Positions 17,644-27,323 of a stretch of 64,000 nt of DNA are shown in pieces (position 1 is the first letter of the stretch; each line of letters begins with the position of its first letter). This stretch comes from Roseihalotalea indica (lineage in GTDB: Bacteria > Bacteroidota > Bacteroidia > Cytophagales > Cyclobacteriaceae): positions 620,001 through 684,000 of the forward strand of contig NZ_JAINFL010000004.1 in NCBI RefSeq assembly GCF_022458895.1, written 5' to 3'. Made by a program: the position numbers and the translations under genes. The notes beneath the pieces are model-generated. The model did no database searches, had not been told where the DNA came from, and saw only the letters and a list, made by a program, of their open reading frames with translations.

Positions 17644-19824
17644 TTAATAGGCAATCATTGACTTAAGGATGTCGCGTACGTCAGTGTAAGCGTTAACATT
17701 AAAGCGGGCAGCAGAGGTTTTGCTACCTACTTTTATGGTATGAGCCTCTTTAGGCATCGCTTTGAAAGTATCTTCATCCGTCATATCATCTCCAATGGCC
17801 ATGACAAAATCGTGAGAAGTTTGCTGCAACCATTGCAAGGCTGTTCTTCCTTTGTTTACCTCCCGGTCTTTAATCTCCACTACGTGGTCACCTTCCAGTA
17901 CTTGAAGGTTGCTGTTAGATGAAATGTATTTTAGGTGACTGGCAAGTTCTCGGGTACGCAATTCACCTAAGCCCGTTTCAACCTTGCGGTAGTGCCAAAC
18001 CAGGGAAAAGTCTTTTTCTTCGATAAATGAGCCAGGAGTACGCTGTACGTACAGCTCCAGAATTGGAAGAATCTCTTTTTTCCAATCGCCCTTCATGGCA
18101 ACCACGGTGCGCCAGTCTTTACCTTCTTCCCGTATCCAGACTCCATGTTCGGCAATCAGCGTTACCGGAAACTCTCCCATCCATTCTTCTAGGGTATCTT
18201 TATCTCTACCGCTGATAACTACTACTTTGTTTTTTTCTTCTTTGGCCAGCTTTTTCATGACCTCTTTCAGTTCGTCATCGGGTTTAGCATCCCGAGGATC
18301 ACTATGGAATCCCGTGAGGGTACCGTCATAATCTAAGAAGATAAGACGCTCATCCGCTTTGCCGAAATCCTTCAGCATCTTTTCTAAAGATAATTCATCT
18401 AAATGGCGCGTTTGCATGCTCCGCTGGGTTTCTTTAATGGTTGATAAACTCTTCATAAATAAGTTCACCCAGTGCGTAATGTTATAACGCTTGAGCGAAT
18501 TCTGCATATTTGTGTTGTGCTGAACCTGTTCTTCTTCGGGCATGGTCAGCGCACGATGAATTGATTCTACAATTTGATTAGTATCGTTCGGGTTGATCAG
18601 GATGGCGTCAGAAAGCTCTTTAGATGCACCACACATTTCGCTTAGAATGAGTACGCCTTTTTTATTGATCTTGCTGGCGATGAACTCCTTACAAACCAGG
18701 TTCATTCCATCTCGCATGGGCGTAACCAAGGCTACATCGGCCATACGGTAGAAGGCTGATAACTCTTCCAGCGGGAATGACCGGTAGAAGAAATGAACGG
18801 GCGTCCAGTTAATTTTCCCGTACTTCCCGTTGATACGGCCTACTAACCGATCCACTTCTTCCTTCAGCTCTTTATATTTCCCTACCGAGTCACGGGAAGG
18901 GACGACGACCATGATCAGGGAAATTTTATTTCGGTACTGAGGATAGCGGTCGAAGAACATCTCAAAAGCCTCCAGACGCTGAGGAATCCCTTTCGAGTAA
19001 TCTAACCGATCAATAGAGAGAATCAGCTTCTGATCCCCTAAAGAGATACGGTAGTGTACTTCGCGTTCCAGTGCTTCAGGGGATGCAGCCGCTTGCGCAT
19101 ATTTGTCATAATCAATCCCCATAGGGAATGAATCTACCATCACTGAGCGGTTGTCAACCGTAACCTGCCCCTGAGAACTGCTTAAGCCTGCCAGACGGCT
19201 TACCGAGCTCAGGAAGTGCCGCATATCATCATAGGTATGGAAGCCGATGAGATCAGAGCCTAATACCCCGTTTAGCAATTCGCGACGCCAGGGCAACAGA
19301 CGAAAAATTTCGTAGGAAGGGAAAGGAATATGCAGAAAGAAACCAATGCTTAGATCGGGCTGCTCTTTGCGAAGCATGCCCGGAACCAACATTAGCTGGT
19401 AATCATGTATCCACAGTGTATCATCAGGCTCAACTTTCTTAAGAATTTCATCAACAAACTTCCGGTTTACGCGCTTGTAGGCTTCCCACAACCGGGGCTC
19501 GTAAATAGCATATTGGGTAAAGTAGTGAAAGTTGGGCCAAAGGGTTTCGTTGCTGAATCCTTCGTAAAAGTCTCGGATATCCTCATCGGTTAAAAAAACC
19601 GGGGACATACTTTCTTTGCCTATAGATTCCGTAATTTCATTTTTCTCATCCTTTTTGGATGTAACAATACCGGGCCATCCTATCCATAAATTATTCCCTG
19701 ATTTATAGATTGATCCCAAGCCGGTAGCTAAGCCACCGGCACTGGTCTGATAAACCAGTTGTTTTTTTTCGTTGCGGGATATTTTTACGGGTAAGCGGTT
19801 AGAAACGATAATGGTCTTCGCCAT
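17644..19824 (-). CDS. Bifunctional trehalose-6-phosphate synthase/phosphatase (OtsA-OtsB fusion)
   Basis: 726 residues in two enzymes. Residues 1 to about 465 are a GT20 synthase ([61 protein letters not shown]) that makes trehalose-6-P from UDP-glucose and glucose-6-P. From about residue 485 a HAD phosphatase follows ([12 protein letters not shown] with the nucleophile Asp, [19 protein letters not shown]) that releases trehalose. Both active sites look intact, so one polypeptide does both steps in the cytoplasm. Trehalose would serve as compatible solute or reserve. It is convergent with the GH15 gene. Confidence 0.95.
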   Translation of the reverse strand: MAKTIIVSNRLPVKISRNEKKQLVYQTSAGGLATGLGSIYKSGNNLWIGWPGIVTSKKDEKNEITESIGKESMSPVFLTDEDIRDFYEGFSNETLWPNFHYFTQYAIYEPRLWEAYKRVNRKFVDEILKKVEPDDTLWIHDYQLMLVPGMLRKEQPDLSIGFFLHIPFPSYEIFRLLPWRRELLNGVLGSDLIGFHTYDDMRHFLSSVSRLAGLSSSQGQVTVDNRSVMVDSFPMGIDYDKYAQAAASPEALEREVHYRISLGDQKLILSIDRLDYSKGIPQRLEAFEMFFDRYPQYRNKISLIMVVVPSRDSVGKYKELKEEVDRLVGRINGKYGKINWTPVHFFYRSFPLEELSAFYRMADVALVTPMRDGMNLVCKEFIASKINKKGVLILSEMCGASKELSDAILINPNDTNQIVESIHRALTMPEEEQVQHNTNMQNSLKRYNITHWVNLFMKSLSTIKETQRSMQTRHLDELSLEKMLKDFGKADERLIFLDYDGTLTGFHSDPRDAKPDDELKEVMKKLAKEEKNKVVVISGRDKDTLEEWMGEFPVTLIAEHGVWIREEGKDWRTVVAMKGDWKKEILPILELYVQRTPGSFIEEKDFSLVWHYRKVETGLGELRTRELASHLKYISSNSNLQVLEGDHVVEIKDREVNKGRTALQWLQQTSHDFVMAIGDDMTDEDTFKAMPKEAHTIKVGSKTSAARFNVNAYTDVRDILKSMIAY

Positions 19825-19920
19825 AAAAAGCAGGTTGTACGCTAGATTTGTGTTAGTGTTAGATTAAAAAATTCGCTTCTAAATTACTATAAAAAGTGGT
19901 GAAAACACGAATAAAATTTT

Positions 19921-20733
19921 CTAAAATCTTGATTTCAGGCTACGTAATTTAATTTCAGTTAATTTTCGCTTGGTGTCGAGCGGAAAATCTCCCTTCATCA
20001 TCCAATCATAAAAAGCTGGTTCTGAAGCCAGCACCTTCTCTACCGGTTTATTCTTATGTTTACCAAAATTGATAATCTCAATCCCCTCTTCATTATAGCA
20101 CATTCGACCAGCCAGGTCAACCATCTTCGTGGTAGAAATATTGTGAAGAGAGTCTACATCATCCCGGATAATCCCAATTTCATTGCCTTGAGCATCCGTC
20201 ACTGGCTTCTGGTTGTAACGCTTTACCTGAGCTTCCAGCACTTCTAAAGTAGCTTTGGTGTCGGCTTCAGCACTGTGGGCGTCTTCCAGGGTTTTATGGC
20301 AGTAGAACTCGTAAGCAGCCGAAAGTGTTCGTTTTTCCATCAAATGAAAAATCTTCTGGGCATCCACCAGCTTCCTACGGCTCACATCAAACTCCAGGTT
20401 TTCCCGTAAAAAGGCCTCTACCAATATGGGCACATCAAAACGAATGATGTTGAACCCGGCCAGATCGCAACCTTCCAGAAACTTATAGAGGTTGCGGGCA
20501 ATTTCTTTAAAAGTAGGTGCATCCTTAACATCTTCATCGTAGATCCCGTGAATCATACTGGTTTCAGCCGGGATAGGCATCTGAGGATTTATTCGCTGGG
20601 TAAGCGTATCCACCTCTTTTTTGGGTGTCACTTTAATGAATGATAATTCTACGATCCGGTCTTTAGTAATATTGGTCCCGGTCGTCTCCAGATCAAAAAA
20701 TACCAGTGAATTCTTCAGTTTAAGATCAATCAT
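19921..20733 (-). CDS. DnaQ-like 3'-5' exonuclease with EXOX-like C-terminal domain
   Basis: 270 residues. The DEDDh exonuclease core is complete: FFDLETTGT (Asp/Glu), NIIRFDVPILVEAF (second Asp), and H-x(4)-D in DAHSAEADTKATL. The first 175 residues form this domain. After a linker a second small domain (about 215-265) reads IINFGKHKNKPVEKVL and FYDWMMKGDFPLDTKRKL, resembling the C-terminal domain of exodeoxyribonuclease X. Proteins like this are often labelled Pol III epsilon subunit, but the tail suggests a stand-alone repair or RNA/DNA-trimming exonuclease. Confidence 0.85.
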   Translation of the reverse strand: MIDLKLKNSLVFFDLETTGTNITKDRIVELSFIKVTPKKEVDTLTQRINPQMPIPAETSMIHGIYDEDVKDAPTFKEIARNLYKFLEGCDLAGFNIIRFDVPILVEAFLRENLEFDVSRRKLVDAQKIFHLMEKRTLSAAYEFYCHKTLEDAHSAEADTKATLEVLEAQVKRYNQKPVTDAQGNEIGIIRDDVDSLHNISTTKMVDLAGRMCYNEEGIEIINFGKHKNKPVEKVLASEPAFYDWMMKGDFPLDTKRKLTEIKLRSLKSRF

Positions 20734-20980
20734 GTATTGATGGTTCTATTGTTCGATAGTTCTAATGCTAAATTGCTGTTTGTGCTCGGCACCCGATGCC
20801 AGGTTGGTTGTTAATTGCATGATTATTGACTAAGTATGAAGGCCAAAATTTGAGCCACTGTAGCCCGATTTAAGGTTATAAGTAGGATCGTCACACACTT
20901 TTGCTTCCCGTCATCTATTTCCTGACTCCAAGCCCCTTACCCCCGGCACACCGCTTTCCATTCTCCATTCATTCCATCCT
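20734..20980. other. Intergenic region with CTCGGCACCCGATG-type element
   Basis: 247 bases without a gene. GCTCGGCACCCGATGCC at 20784-20800 resembles elements at 25391-25407 and 25511-25525. A CCCCCGGCACACCG stretch lies near 20940. No hairpin terminator was recognised. Confidence 0.35.
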
Positions 20981-22357
20981 TCAATCCTCTTCCACAATCG
21001 CTTCGCCTAGTTTTACCAGATCCAGACCGCCGAAGGTTCCCGAACTCATCATAAGGAGGTTTCGGTCTTGCCAGTCCTGTTCTTTAAGGTAGCTCTCTAG
21101 TTTTTCGGTTTCTGTGAATATGAGAATATCCTCTTGCCGGAAGGCGCTCTTCAATTGCTCATCGGTAAGAGGAGTAAGTTTTTTATGCCGGGATACTTCC
21201 GGATTATGGTATACAATACCTACATCCGCATCTTTTAAAGTATCCTGATACTGGCTGATAAACTCCGGGTTTAAGCTACTATACGTATGAAGCTCTACGC
21301 AGGCCGTAAGCTTCCGCTTGGGAAACTGCTCTTTAACAGCTTTGGTAGTTGCCAATAACTTGGATGGCGCATGCGCAAAATCTTTATATAACGCCATCTG
21401 CTCATTTTCCGCTACAAGTTCAAGACGAAGATTTGCCCCCCGAAACGACCCAATGGCGGAATAGAACTGGCTATCGGTTACCCCTATGCGCTTACAAACC
21501 TCCAACGCACCGCTGATATTCTGCATATTGTGCGCTCCAAACAATCGTACCGGCACATCGCCGGTAGCCGTTTTCAGATAGGTTTTCCCATCTTTTACAT
21601 AATGAGGATGCGTTCCATACTCAATACGGGCTACATCAGCGCGCTCTTTTCGGCCAATAACGGTAGCCATATCATCTTCCTCGCAATAAATGAGCACCCC
21701 GGCTTTGGGAGAAGCATCAGCAAACAGGTCAAACTGCTGCACGTATTCATCTTCGGTTCTAAACACATTATAATGATCCCAGGCAATGCCGCTAATCAGC
21801 CCAACATGATGATGGTATTTCAGTATTTTTGGGCTACGATCAATGGGCGATGAAAGATACTCATCTCCCTCTATAATGATCACCGGCGCGTTGGTTAACT
21901 GTACCCGGCCGGGCAGGGCATCGATTTTTGCGCCAATTACGTAATCAAACTCCTTTTCCGCATGGCTTAGCACATGCAGCACAATAGAAGTAATTGTTGT
22001 TTTTCCGTGGCTCCCCGCAATAACCACCCGCTGTTTGTTGCGGCTATTTTCATAGATAAAGTCAGGATAGGAAAGAATTTTAATCCCTAGCTCCTGTGCT
22101 CTTTTCAGTTCGGGGTTATCAGGACGGGCATGCATTCCTAAAATGACAGCGTCCAGATCTTTCGTGATTTTCTCGGGGAACCAGCCCATCTGCTCTGGTA
22201 GCAGTCCTGCTTGAGCCAGCGAGGTTCGGGCAGGGTCGTAAATTTCATCATCGGAACCGGTTACATTTACGCCTTTACGAGCAATATGTAACGCTAAATC
22301 ATGCATTACACTACCACCAATAGCGATAAAATGCACTCGGGTTAATGGATTCTGCAT
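20981..22357 (-). CDS. mpl: UDP-MurNAc:tripeptide ligase (murein peptide ligase)
   Basis: 458 residues of the Mur ligase family. The N-terminal Rossmann domain has VHFIAIGGSVMHDLA. The ATP loop is IAGSHGKTTITSI, IIEGDEYLSSPIDRSPK is the Mg/ATP region, and FAHAPSKLLATTKAV is in the C-terminal domain. Mpl attaches recovered L-Ala-gamma-D-Glu-meso-DAP tripeptide to UDP-MurNAc during peptidoglycan recycling. The GSDDEIYDPARTSL stretch separates Mpl from MurC. It is cytoplasmic and has its own strong promoter upstream. Confidence 0.9.
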   Translation of the reverse strand: MQNPLTRVHFIAIGGSVMHDLALHIARKGVNVTGSDDEIYDPARTSLAQAGLLPEQMGWFPEKITKDLDAVILGMHARPDNPELKRAQELGIKILSYPDFIYENSRNKQRVVIAGSHGKTTITSIVLHVLSHAEKEFDYVIGAKIDALPGRVQLTNAPVIIIEGDEYLSSPIDRSPKILKYHHHVGLISGIAWDHYNVFRTEDEYVQQFDLFADASPKAGVLIYCEEDDMATVIGRKERADVARIEYGTHPHYVKDGKTYLKTATGDVPVRLFGAHNMQNISGALEVCKRIGVTDSQFYSAIGSFRGANLRLELVAENEQMALYKDFAHAPSKLLATTKAVKEQFPKRKLTACVELHTYSSLNPEFISQYQDTLKDADVGIVYHNPEVSRHKKLTPLTDEQLKSAFRQEDILIFTETEKLESYLKEQDWQDRNLLMMSSGTFGGLDLVKLGEAIVEED

Positions 22358-22605
22358 ATAATGATCATTGATAGCTAAAGTATTCCGGCAAAGTTAGGAC
22401 AAAAACCCTGACGGACAAATGAGAGAATAGTTGATTGAAGGATAACGGAAAACGGACGCGGGAGACCAGCGAATGATAGACAGTGGATGGGTAAGGGCAA
22501 ACGGCCACCGTAAAGTGATAAACAAGCATCCTAGACCAAAAGGTGAATGCCTAAGCACCAAACAAAGGACAATTAGTAAGCAGTAATCAACAATTCAATC
22601 ATAAA
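22358..22605. other. Intergenic region upstream of mpl
   Basis: 248 bases without a gene. The mpl promoter occupies 22389-22419. The rest is low-information sequence of the type seen at other gaps in this neighbourhood, with no RNA structure recognised. Confidence 0.4.
22389..22419 (-). promoter_or_regulatory. Consensus Bacteroidota promoter of mpl
   Basis: On the minus strand TTTG (22419-22416), a 19-base spacer, then TAACTTTG (22396-22389). Both boxes and the spacing match consensus exactly. Transcription should start near 22383, about 25 bases before the mpl ATG. Confidence 0.7.
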
Positions 22606-23673
22606 TCATTTAGACGATCGGCAGACTTTGTGGATGAACCGGAGTTTTTCCAGAACTGGCTCTGATACTACAAACGGGTACGTATCAGGCTGCCCCATAC
22701 TACGATTGATGCTATTCATGGCAATTGTTAGGGGCATCCATAGGCTCCAGATACGATCAAACCTTCGGATGCGGTAAGGGTCCCGGTCAATTTCGGCATT
22801 CAGGTTCTCATCTTCGGCAACTCGCGGTTCTATGTGCAAGCCAAAGGAATACGCGGTAGCCAGTGTATCTATCATATGTAAGTAATGAGCCCAGGTTTCG
22901 GCCCAATCTTCCCATGAATGGGCACTTGCATAGGCGCTAATAAACTGTTTCTGCCAATGTTTAGGTGCTCCGTTTTTATAATGATTTTGTAATGCTTCAC
23001 CGTAATCCTGACGTTCATCGCCAAATAGCTGACGATATTCCGTAATGTATTCGGTGTTTTCAATAAGTATATTCCAGTAGTAGTGCCCCACTTCGTGACG
23101 AAAGTGCCCCAATAATGTTCGGTAGCGCTCCCCCATAGCCTGCTTCATTTGAGCACGTTGCGCTTCATCCGCCTCATTAATATTAATAGTAATCAGTCCG
23201 TTGGCATGCCCGGTTAACACTCGCTTTACCTCCCCAGTGATCAGTGTTTGGTCGGCCAGAAAATCAAAAGCCAGTCCGCCATCTGGGTCAGTTTCTTTTG
23301 ATACCAGGGGCAGTTTCATTCTTAATAAAGTATACAATAAGCGGCGCTTAGCCACCTCCATCCTTCTCCATAGCTTAAGATGGGCATCTTCCTTTAGGCT
23401 GGGAATGGTCTGATTAAACTGGCAGGCTGCGCATAAATCGTTCTCTGCCGTTGCCGGTATTAACCAGTTACAGGCATTGTACTGAGCATTAGTGCAATAG
23501 CGATAATGATCCTCAGGATGATTATGCTCCTGATAATCATTTTCCCCCGAAGGATGAAGAGTCAAAAGGTCGAGGTTAGTAGATAAAAAACCTAAAGAGC
23601 TACCGCAATTTTCGCAACGGGTATTTTCAAAATATAATAGTTGTCCGCAATTCTGACAGGTAAATAATTTCAT
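22606..23673 (-). CDS. Putative zinc-binding metallopeptidase with N-terminal zinc ribbon
   Basis: 355 residues from the ATG at 23673 (MKLFTCQNCGQLLYFE). An in-frame ATG at 23685 adds four residues, but MKLF is the usual start. The N-terminus has two zinc-ribbon CxxC pairs (CQNC, CENC) and more Cys pairs near residue 85 (CAAC). The catalytic motif is HEVGHYYW, with a downstream EDWAETWAHYLHM helix. This matches the zinc-ribbon_6/Peptidase_Mx type as I remember it. No signal peptide, so cytoplasmic. The physiological substrate is unknown. The gene stands alone. Confidence 0.8.
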   Translation of the reverse strand: MKLFTCQNCGQLLYFENTRCENCGSSLGFLSTNLDLLTLHPSGENDYQEHNHPEDHYRYCTNAQYNACNWLIPATAENDLCAACQFNQTIPSLKEDAHLKLWRRMEVAKRRLLYTLLRMKLPLVSKETDPDGGLAFDFLADQTLITGEVKRVLTGHANGLITININEADEAQRAQMKQAMGERYRTLLGHFRHEVGHYYWNILIENTEYITEYRQLFGDERQDYGEALQNHYKNGAPKHWQKQFISAYASAHSWEDWAETWAHYLHMIDTLATAYSFGLHIEPRVAEDENLNAEIDRDPYRIRRFDRIWSLWMPLTIAMNSINRSMGQPDTYPFVVSEPVLEKLRFIHKVCRSSK

Positions 23674-23796
23674 ATGCTTAACCACATTATTTTATCATGA
23701 TCTACGTGGCCCAAGCAATAAGATAAAACAGTATAGGATTGTTTTATTATTCTGACAAGTTCAGGTTAGATTCTTGTTAGCTGTATGCCCAACGGC

Positions 23797-25335
23797 TCAT
23801 GATTCTTTGGGCTGAACCGTAATTTTTCGCCCCAAAGCATTTTGAAGGGCTTTTTTGCTCCGTTCGGCGGCCCAAAGCTCAAGGTCCAGTGATGACCCTC
23901 CGGATGGAAGTAGTTGTATTTCTTTTTTTGAAATCTGGCAGGCTACTCGGCTTACCGACTGGCTTTTGGTCGTATTAAGACTTACGGCAATCCGTAATAT
24001 ACCGGCTAACACAGCAACCACTTTACGATGCTCCTTACTCAGCTTTCGGTACTTTTTCTGTTTTTTTGTTGGTGCCGCCTTACGATGGTACCGCACTACA
24101 TGGCCAACCAGAAGTATCTCCTCGTTGGTAAATCCGCGTAGCTTGGCGTGCTTGATAATATAGCGGGAATTTTTGTGGTAGCGCTTAAAGCCGATGTATT
24201 GGCCAATCTCATATAATAGTGCCGCATACTCAAGAATATGCTCTTCGTAGATGTGTAGACCGTGCAATGATGAAAGTCCTTCAAATAATTGTTTGGCCAG
24301 TGCTGCCACATGCGAGGCCTGCTCCAGATCCACATTAAACTTTAGCGCCAGTTGGGTGGCACTCCGATACCGAAGGTCTTCGTGTTCTTCAAAGGTGGAG
24401 GCTGATTGGGCATATTGATGAATGTAATCTAAAATCAGACCTTCGCGTAAGGAAGCGTCGCAGATTGTGATTTCATCCGCTTCGGCCAGGGTGAGTAGTT
24501 GGGTAAGCAATACGCCCCCCAAATGAATGGCATCCGAACGGCGGGCATTTACCCCCTTAACATCCGAGCGCTCGTCTACCTGCGCTTTGATTAGTTTCTT
24601 CGTGAGTTTCTCTAAATCGGCCCGCGATACTTTTTCGGCATTAACCGAGCGCACATTTCCGTTTCCTTCACTGAGTAATACTGTTTCACCCAGCGTGCGG
24701 ATGGTTCCGGATGTGCCAATGACCATATCAAACCCGCAATTCCTGGCTTCTCGAAGCGTTTCTTGGGCCACCTGTTTAATATGGGACTCCAGCACTTTCA
24801 AGGCTTCATCTCCGATGGGGCCTTGATGATCAAACATATCCAGCAGCCGTCTGACCCCAAGTTTTATGCTGCTTCGGAAAAGTACTTCCCGCTCGTCACC
24901 GACAACCGCTTCGGTGCTTCCCCCGCCAATATCTATGACCAAGGCTTTCTGCCCTTTTAATGCAATAGCCTGCCGAACCGCCAGAAAGATCAGACGAGCT
25001 TCCTCTTTCCCGGAGATCACCTGGGGAGCGATACCGGTTTGCTGCACCACCTCATCCAGAAACTCACCTCCATTTCTTGCCTCCCGAATGGCACTGGTAG
25101 CCGCAGTAATGATTTCATCTACCCCCAATTGGTCAGCCAATTGCACATACCGGCGAATAACCTCTAACCCTTCCTGATAGGCCCGCTCACTCAGTTGATT
25201 GGTAGCAAAAACACCCTCTCCTAGCTTCACCATTTCCTTTTCCCGCTCAATCACATCGAAAGAATTATCCCGATGCACCTGTACGATGATCATATGAATG
25301 GAATTGGTACCGATGTCAATGGCCGCTAGTTTCAT
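23797..25335 (-). CDS. Ppx/GppA family phosphatase
   Basis: 512 residues. The ASKHA fold begins AAIDIGTNSIHMIIV, then VKLGEGVF, ATSAIREARNGGEF, VIDIGGGSTEAVVG and VIGTSGTIRTLGE. The C-terminal half (from about residue 310) is a helical HD-like domain with YEIGQYIGFKRYHKNSRYII and HVVRYHRK. The enzyme is expected to hydrolyse inorganic polyphosphate or pppGpp in the cytoplasm, linking it to phosphate storage and the stringent response. The length and domain order match E. coli-type two-domain enzymes. It cannot be told from sequence which of the two substrates is preferred. Confidence 0.9.
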   Translation of the reverse strand: MKLAAIDIGTNSIHMIIVQVHRDNSFDVIEREKEMVKLGEGVFATNQLSERAYQEGLEVIRRYVQLADQLGVDEIITAATSAIREARNGGEFLDEVVQQTGIAPQVISGKEEARLIFLAVRQAIALKGQKALVIDIGGGSTEAVVGDEREVLFRSSIKLGVRRLLDMFDHQGPIGDEALKVLESHIKQVAQETLREARNCGFDMVIGTSGTIRTLGETVLLSEGNGNVRSVNAEKVSRADLEKLTKKLIKAQVDERSDVKGVNARRSDAIHLGGVLLTQLLTLAEADEITICDASLREGLILDYIHQYAQSASTFEEHEDLRYRSATQLALKFNVDLEQASHVAALAKQLFEGLSSLHGLHIYEEHILEYAALLYEIGQYIGFKRYHKNSRYIIKHAKLRGFTNEEILLVGHVVRYHRKAAPTKKQKKYRKLSKEHRKVVAVLAGILRIAVSLNTTKSQSVSRVACQISKKEIQLLPSGGSSLDLELWAAERSKKALQNALGRKITVQPKES

Positions 25336-25550
25336 TATTTGATGGTTGGTGGTTAGATTGTTAAATGATCCATTGTTGAATTGCTTTATTGCACTCGGTG
25401 CCCGATTAAATGGTTGATTGTCTTAGAGCAAATTTTCAAGCTTCTGTACTCTTTCTTCAGTCTTATAACCATCTTCTCCGGTTTTCATTCTTCCCACGCC
25501 ATGCCCTAAGCACCCGGCGCCCAGCATTGTCCGGAATTCAAACTCTCCCT
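25336..25550. other. Intergenic region with CTCGGTGCCCGATT-type elements
   Basis: 215 bases without a gene. GCACTCGGTGCCCGATT at 25391-25407 and CACCCGGCGCCCAGC at 25511-25525 resemble the element at 20784-20800. Nothing else is recognised. Confidence 0.35.
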
Positions 25551-26270
25551 TTAATACTGACTACTGAGTTCAAAATCTTCTCGTTGAGAGTCAAGCAAAC
25601 GCCCGTGTTCGCATTTGAGCACTCGGGCAGGATAGTTTCTCACAAACTCGTGGCTATGGGTAGCCATTAGCACGGTGGTACCTCGTTCATTAATTTCCTG
25701 AAAAAGTTTAAGGATACCTTCAGACACGTTGGGGTCCAGATTACCGGTAGGCTCATCGGCAACCAGCAATACGGGTTCATTGATCAGTGACCGGGCAATG
25801 GCAACCCGCTGTTGCTCACCTCCGGAAAGTTGATGAGGCAATTTCGTGCCGGCAGAACCTAACCCTACTTGCATTAGTACTTCAGCCAGGCGTTTTTTCA
25901 TTTTGGCCCGGTCTTTCCAGCCCGTAGCCTTCATCACAAAGTTAAGGTTCTCGTCTACCGAACGGTCAGAAAACAACTGAAAGTCCTGAAAGATAATGCC
26001 CAAACGACGTCGGAGAAACGGCACATCTGAGCGATTCATATGTTTAATGGAATAGCCGGCCACGTCCATTTCACCCAAGCGTAAGGGTAAGTCAGCGTAT
26101 AAGGTGCGTAGAAGCGAGCTTTTTCCACTGCCGGTACGCCCTACCAGATAGACAAATTCACCTTTCGCCACCGAAAAATGAACGTCTTCCAGCACCACCT
26201 GATGCTCCTGAAAGATACACGCATTGCGCACATCCACTACGGGTTTATCTGAAAATGGGGTTTCTTCCAT
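25551..26270 (-). CDS. ftsE: FtsE-like ABC transporter ATP-binding protein
   Basis: 239 residues of the ABC ATPase fold. The Walker A is GRTGSGKSS, the Q-loop is FQDFQLFSD, the signature is [14 protein letters not shown], Walker B is [12 protein letters not shown], and the H-loop is MATHSHEF. The [22 protein letters not shown] pattern and [16 protein letters not shown] favour FtsE, which with the membrane protein FtsX controls peptidoglycan hydrolases at division. No ftsX is adjacent here. The start codon overlaps the stop of the 67-residue gene (TAATG). Confidence 0.8.
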   Translation of the reverse strand: MEETPFSDKPVVDVRNACIFQEHQVVLEDVHFSVAKGEFVYLVGRTGSGKSSLLRTLYADLPLRLGEMDVAGYSIKHMNRSDVPFLRRRLGIIFQDFQLFSDRSVDENLNFVMKATGWKDRAKMKKRLAEVLMQVGLGSAGTKLPHQLSGGEQQRVAIARSLINEPVLLVADEPTGNLDPNVSEGILKLFQEINERGTTVLMATHSHEFVRNYPARVLKCEHGRLLDSQREDFELSSQY

Positions 26271-26473
26271 TACAGTTCTAGTTTTTGAATTTTTCCAAAA
26301 GGCAATTCACTGATTACTTTTTCTAACGCCTCTTCCTTACCTTCCAGTCCGTATTTGTGCAGATTTTTAAGCGCCCGATCGGCCCGAAAATAAGCAATTA
26401 ACACAAAATCATCATCCCGCAACTGGATATAATCAGGTATTTTAGCCTTCCCTTTTACCTTGATAATGTACAT
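26270..26473 (-). CDS. Small conserved-type protein coupled to ftsE
   Basis: 67 residues, MYIIKVKGKAKIPDYIQLRD and so on, compact alpha/beta with no signal or membrane segment. The stop overlaps the ftsE start by one base, so the two are translationally coupled. I recognise no family. The position directly before ftsE suggests a partner or regulator of the ABC protein. The gap to the SRP RNA is about 180 bases and contains no other gene. Confidence 0.65.
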   Translation of the reverse strand: MYIIKVKGKAKIPDYIQLRDDDFVLIAYFRADRALKNLHKYGLEGKEEALEKVISELPFGKIQKLEL

Positions 26474-26654
26474 AAGCCCTACTGATTTGGCGGTTGAAGG
26501 TAGTAAAAAAACGGATATGGCAGAATGGAATATGGAAAACGGTAATTGAAGCGGCTAAATGCAGGGCAGATAATGAAAATATTGGGCTTGGAACCGGTAC
26601 TTTGTTCTAGTAGTGATGACAAAGATGGCGGTAAAAAAAGGGGAATAAAAAAAA

Positions 26655-26737
26655 CGGGTATCGCACCGCTACAACCGCCTACCCTTGCTGCCTTCCGGCC
26701 CTGGGGGAGTTCAGCAGGAGCTGGTCGTACCCGTCTG
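26655..26737 (-). ncRNA. ffs: Signal recognition particle RNA, small bacterial type (4.5S)
   Basis: Read on the minus strand, the core CAGGGCCGGAAGGCAGCAAGGGTA region (26711-26688) is the universal SRP domain IV with GGAAG tetraloop and the asymmetric loop. The 5' ACGGGTA (26737 side) pairs with 3' TACCCG near 26655, closing the rod. The T-run after 26655 (26654-26647) acts as terminator. The RNA binds Ffh to direct membrane protein targeting. The ends are my estimate from the promoter and pairing and may be off by a few bases. Confidence 0.9.
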
Positions 26738-26741
26738 CGGG

Positions 26742-26772
26742 CAAAGGTATAATATCTTTATGATTCCACCAA
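26742..26772 (-). promoter_or_regulatory. Promoter of the SRP RNA gene
   Basis: On the minus strand TTGG (26772-26769), a 19-base spacer, then TACCTTTG (26749-26742), an exact -7 box. It places the RNA start near 26737. Confidence 0.6.
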
Positions 26773-26826
26773 GTTGTTCTGCTTTTCTAATGATCTTAAC
26801 TTATAAAATCACTTCCTTAAAAATAG

Positions 26827-26846
26827 AAAAAAGAGCCCGCAGGCTC
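26827..26846 (-). terminator. Terminator of the SusC/SusD operon
   Basis: On the minus strand GAGCC (26846-26842), a 4-base loop TGCG, GGCTC (26837-26833), then six T (26832-26827). It lies downstream of the lipoprotein gene that ends at 26889. Confidence 0.75.
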
Positions 26847-26888
26847 CTTTTCTACACAACAACCAATAAAAAATAATTCTGATTTGAT

Positions 26889-27257
26889 CTATTTAATAAT
26901 TCTGAAACTGACTCCTTTATAAGCCCCAACCCATTCCAGAGATCCATACCCCATCTCATTAGGAACCATAACGATTCCATTAGTATCAGTGGTGAAATTT
27001 CCCATCGATGTGCCATCGCCAAACACTTCTAGGCTTAGATTAGGGACAGGAATAGAATCAATTCCTACTGTATGGTCCAGAATGCCAGTCTTGTCTAGTT
27101 CGTAAAACGTAGCCTGAACTCCATCGTCTACACTCTCTACTTCTAAGAGTACTGGTGAGGCCACCCGGTCAAAAGCCATGTCCGGTTCCTCTTCGCAGCT
27201 GCTGAACATGATAACGGCAGCAAACGCTCCTAATAAAATATGATAGATTTTTTTCAT
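26889..27257 (-). CDS. Small lipoprotein of the SusC/SusD operon
   Basis: 122 residues from the ATG at 27257 (MKKIYHILLGAFAAVIMFSSC), which gives a clean lipoprotein signal with Cys21. The further upstream ATG at 27305 would add 16 polar residues. The mature part is a small beta domain (VLLEVESVDDGVQATFYELDKTGILDHT, then LSLEVFGDGTSMGNF) without a known family. As the third gene after SusC and SusD, it is likely a surface lipoprotein of the same uptake complex. Its role is unknown. Confidence 0.75.
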   Translation of the reverse strand: MKKIYHILLGAFAAVIMFSSCEEEPDMAFDRVASPVLLEVESVDDGVQATFYELDKTGILDHTVGIDSIPVPNLSLEVFGDGTSMGNFTTDTNGIVMVPNEMGYGSLEWVGAYKGVSFRIIK

Positions 27258-27323
27258 CGTCTTGCTATTTTGAGTGAGAATCAGGGGAGGATAATACTTC
27301 CTCACCCGTAAAGTTTTCGGTTA

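Noticed and set aside
22440..22600. tRNA or riboswitch between mpl and the zinc peptidase
   Set aside because: No cloverleaf, no known aptamer core and no stable stem with T-run was found there.
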